This document shows, piece after piece, positions 30,656 through 32,430 of a stretch of DNA of 32,430 bases (positions are counted from its first letter, which is position 1; the number at the start of each line of letters is the position of its first letter). The position numbers were made by a program, and so were the translations under genes. The notes below the pieces were generated by a model that saw only the letters and a program-made list of their open reading frames with translations, was not told where the DNA came from and ran no database searches. Source of the DNA: Clostridiales bacterium (GTDB lineage Bacteria; Bacillota; Sulfobacillia; CADDZV01); the NCBI GenBank assembly GCA_902812875.1, contig CADDZV010000013.1, positions 1-32,430 on the forward strand, read 5' to 3'.

Positions 30656-32149
30656 ATGCCGTCTTTGTACCAACGGCTGCACTCGACTGATGCTGCCTTG
30701 GGGAAAAAGAAACCTGCGGAGGCCACGCCGTTTGGTGTAGAGGCGGGGGAAGGACCAGCGGGCCCTGAACCTGACGTGGAAGGCCCGGGCGGGGAAAAAG
30801 CCCACCCGCCGGCCGGAGGCAGCGCCGCGCCGCCGGTTCCCGCCGAAGTGGTGGAGGAGACCAGGCTGGCGGTAAAGTGGCGGACGGTTCCGGATGCGCT
30901 CAAGGCTCGCGTGCAGCAGGAGCTCATTGAGGACCCCGATCTGGCGCCGGTGTTGCGGCGCCCGAGCCTGGGCAAAGACGAGCGCCGGGCGGTTGAGCTG
31001 AAAATTGCCTCCCTGGTCAATGAAGATCCCAGCCTGACCGCGGCTGAAAAAGAGCAATACACCACGCTTCTGGTAAACGAAATCCTCGGGTACGGTCCCA
31101 TCCAGGGGCTTTTGGACGATCCGACCGTCAGCGAGGTGATGGTAAACTCCCCCGACCACGTTTATGTGGAGCGGCGGGGCCTCATCGAGCGGGCACCGGT
31201 GCATTTCACCTCCGAACAGGAGATCATGCAGGTAATCGAAAAAATCGTCACGCCCCTAGGCCGGCGCATCGACGAGGCCAGCCCCATGGTGGACGCCCGT
31301 CTGCCGGACGGCTCGCGTGTGAATGCGGTGATTCCGCCTTTGGCCATCAAAGGCCCGACGATCACCATCCGCAAGTTTTCTGTGAAGCCGCTGGAGATGC
31401 CCGACCTCATCCGCATGGGCACGCTTTCTCCGGCGATGGCCACCCTTTTGGAAGCTTGTGTGGAAGGACGCTTGAACATCGTGGTGGCCGGGGGCACGGG
31501 TTCCGGCAAGACCACCACGTTGAATGTGCTCTCCCGGTTTATTCCGTCCAACGAGCGGATCATCACGATCGAAGACGCCGCCGAGCTGCAGCTGCAGCAG
31601 GAGCACGTGGTCTCCCTGGAAACCCGGCCGCCCAACATCGAGGGGAAAGGCGAGATCACGACGCGGCAGCTGGTGCGAAACGCTCTCCGCATGAGGCCCG
31701 ACCGGATTATCGTGGGCGAGGTCCGAGGCGGGGAGGCTCTGGACATGTTGCAGGCCATGAACACTGGTCACGAAGGAAGCCTCACTACTTTGCACTCCAA
31801 CTCGCCGCGGGATACGCTCTCGCGCCTTGAGACGATGGTGCTGATGGCGGGCATGGAGTTGCCGGTGCGGGCCATCCGGGAGCAGATCTCGTCGGCCCTC
31901 GACTTGATCGTTTACCAGCAGCGGCTACGGGACGGCTCCCGCCGCATCACGCACATCACGGAAGTACTGGGCATGGAGGGTGACACGATCCAGCTGCAGG
32001 ATCTCTTTGTGTTTGAGCAGGGTCCGCCCCTGCCCGACGGCCGGGTGACCGGCGAGTTCAAGGCCACTGGGATCAAGCCCACGTTTTTGGCCCGGTTCGA
32101 GACCAACGGCATCGTTCTGCCGCGGGACCTTTTTGCCGAGATTCATTAG
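30656..32149 (+). CDS. cpaF: CpaF/TadA secretion ATPase of the Tad system
   Basis: A 497-residue type II/IV secretion ATPase. A variable Pro/Gly-rich N-terminus (to about 65) precedes the N-terminal domain (EILGYGPIQGLLDDPTVSEV, VEDE-type region at 140-180) and the RecA core. The core has Walker A GGTGSGKTT (279-287), the Asp box ITIEDAAELQL (303-313), Walker B-type DRIIVGEVRGGEALDMLQ (349-366) and the His box GHEGSLTTLHSNSP (371-384). It is a cytoplasmic hexamer that drives pilin assembly and probably retraction. The ATG has GGAGG 5-6 nt upstream and follows cpaE without a gap. Confidence 0.96.
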   Translation: MPSLYQRLHSTDAALGKKKPAEATPFGVEAGEGPAGPEPDVEGPGGEKAHPPAGGSAAPPVPAEVVEETRLAVKWRTVPDALKARVQQELIEDPDLAPVLRRPSLGKDERRAVELKIASLVNEDPSLTAAEKEQYTTLLVNEILGYGPIQGLLDDPTVSEVMVNSPDHVYVERRGLIERAPVHFTSEQEIMQVIEKIVTPLGRRIDEASPMVDARLPDGSRVNAVIPPLAIKGPTITIRKFSVKPLEMPDLIRMGTLSPAMATLLEACVEGRLNIVVAGGTGSGKTTTLNVLSRFIPSNERIITIEDAAELQLQQEHVVSLETRPPNIEGKGEITTRQLVRNALRMRPDRIIVGEVRGGEALDMLQAMNTGHEGSLTTLHSNSPRDTLSRLETMVLMAGMELPVRAIREQISSALDLIVYQQRLRDGSRRITHITEVLGMEGDTIQLQDLFVFEQGPPLPDGRVTGEFKATGIKPTFLARFETNGIVLPRDLFAEIH

Positions 32150-32160
32150 GGGGGCTCTAT

Positions 32161-32430
32161 GTGGCAGAAGTCTTGTTGTTCGTAGGGCTGGCCATCAGCT
32201 TTACGTCAGCCGCGGCAATGGTGGCCAGGCTTTGGGAAGAACGCCCCCACATGCCGCGGCTGGAGCCCGTGGTGGCCCGGCGGTGGCGTCGGCGTGGGCA
32301 CGTGGCGGTGCCACGCGGCGACATCCAAACGCGGCGGGAAAAGTGGGAGCTGGAGCTGCGGCGGGCGGGCTGGAACCTGCAGGCACGCGAGTTCTTCCTG
32401 GTGTGGGGTGCCAGCCCTCTATTGGGGGTG
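32161..32430 (+). CDS. tadB: TadB-like pilus inner-membrane platform protein, N-terminal fragment (cut by window edge)
   Basis: The open frame from GTG 32161 reaches the window edge (90 codons). AGGGGGG lies 6 nt upstream; the overlapping ATG at 32160 stops after eight codons. The product begins with a membrane helix (EVLLFVGLAISFTSAAAMVA), followed by an Arg-rich linker and WELELRRAGWNLQAREFFLV, which matches the L-x-x-AG-x-x-x-x-x-x-EF pattern before the second helix of TadB/TadC proteins. Position directly after cpaF is the normal place of tadB. The T2SSF core domain is outside the window. Confidence 0.8.
   Translation, partial: MAEVLLFVGLAISFTSAAAMVARLWEERPHMPRLEPVVARRWRRRGHVAVPRGDIQTRREKWELELRRAGWNLQAREFFLVWGASPLLGV

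Noticed and set aside
29822-31204. 460-codon open frame on the minus strand across cpaE and cpaF
   Set aside because: It is antisense to two genes with clear motifs, has His/Arg/Gln-rich composition typical of GC-rich shadow frames, and has no family-like motif.
1-32430. Mobile elements, prophage, CRISPR arrays, tRNA or rRNA genes
   Set aside because: Looked for transposase motifs, regular spaced repeats, integrase genes and tRNA-like folds; none seen. The 24-bp repeats at 10164-10259 are coding and unspaced, so not a CRISPR array.

Overview
The window is high-GC chromosomal DNA from an endospore-forming member of the Firmicutes (Bacillota). This rests on spo0A, an alpha/beta-type SASP gene, the sleB-ypeB cortex-lysis pair, a gerA/gerB/gerC germinant-receptor operon, ytaF and a SpoVB/YtgP-type flippase. 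GTG and TTG starts are frequent and Shine-Dalgarno sequences are strong. The genus cannot be told from the sequence; a clostridial or deep-branching thermophile-type lineage would fit. No tRNA, rRNA, CRISPR array, insertion sequence or prophage was seen. Both ends of the window cut a gene.

Layout. 1-1419 (-): sleB then ypeB (3' part missing). 1575-3182 (+): lipid flippase of the polysaccharide transporter family. 3206-3979 (-): patatin-like phospholipase. 3982-5319 (+): LarA-like DUF2088 protein. 5358-7577 (-): ytaF followed by an exported CAP/stalk-domain protein. 7724-7891 (+): SASP with a strong terminator, facing spo0A (7955-8824, -). The spo0A upstream region carries a SigH-like promoter, a 14-bp palindrome and three tandem 0A-box-like sites. 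9064-9789 (+): DUF554 membrane protein. 10089-12861 (+): CadC-type metal sensor plus Zn/Cd P-type ATPase. 12962-13732 (+): lgt. 13855-14364 (+): DoxX-like protein. 14464-19308 (-): a complete BmpA/NupOPQ-type nucleoside ABC importer. 19481-21426 (+): MFS transporter and Hsp20. 21480-25494 (-): gerA-gerB-gerC type operon. 25627-26142 (+): YutG/PgpA-like protein. 26417-32430 (+): a Com-like zinc ribbon, then a Tad/Flp pilus operon (flp, tadE, tadG-like, cpaB, cpaE, cpaF, tadB), cut at the right edge.

How the parts fit. Most genes serve spore formation or outgrowth (Spo0A as master switch, SASP for spore DNA, YtaF, Ger receptor for germinant sensing, SleB/YpeB for cortex hydrolysis) or exchange at the cell surface (importer, metal efflux, lipoprotein maturation, pilus).

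The most unusual object is the CpaB-like gene at 28391-29791. Its first half is an ordinary CpaB/RcpC (SAF) protein, but its second half reads as a secretin C-terminal domain. Secretins form outer-membrane pores, and the other genes here indicate a Gram-positive spore former. A second point is that the region before the Com-like gene has the same 0A-box plus SigH-like layout as the spo0A promoter, at nearly the same spacing, together with a long inverted repeat in the predicted leader.
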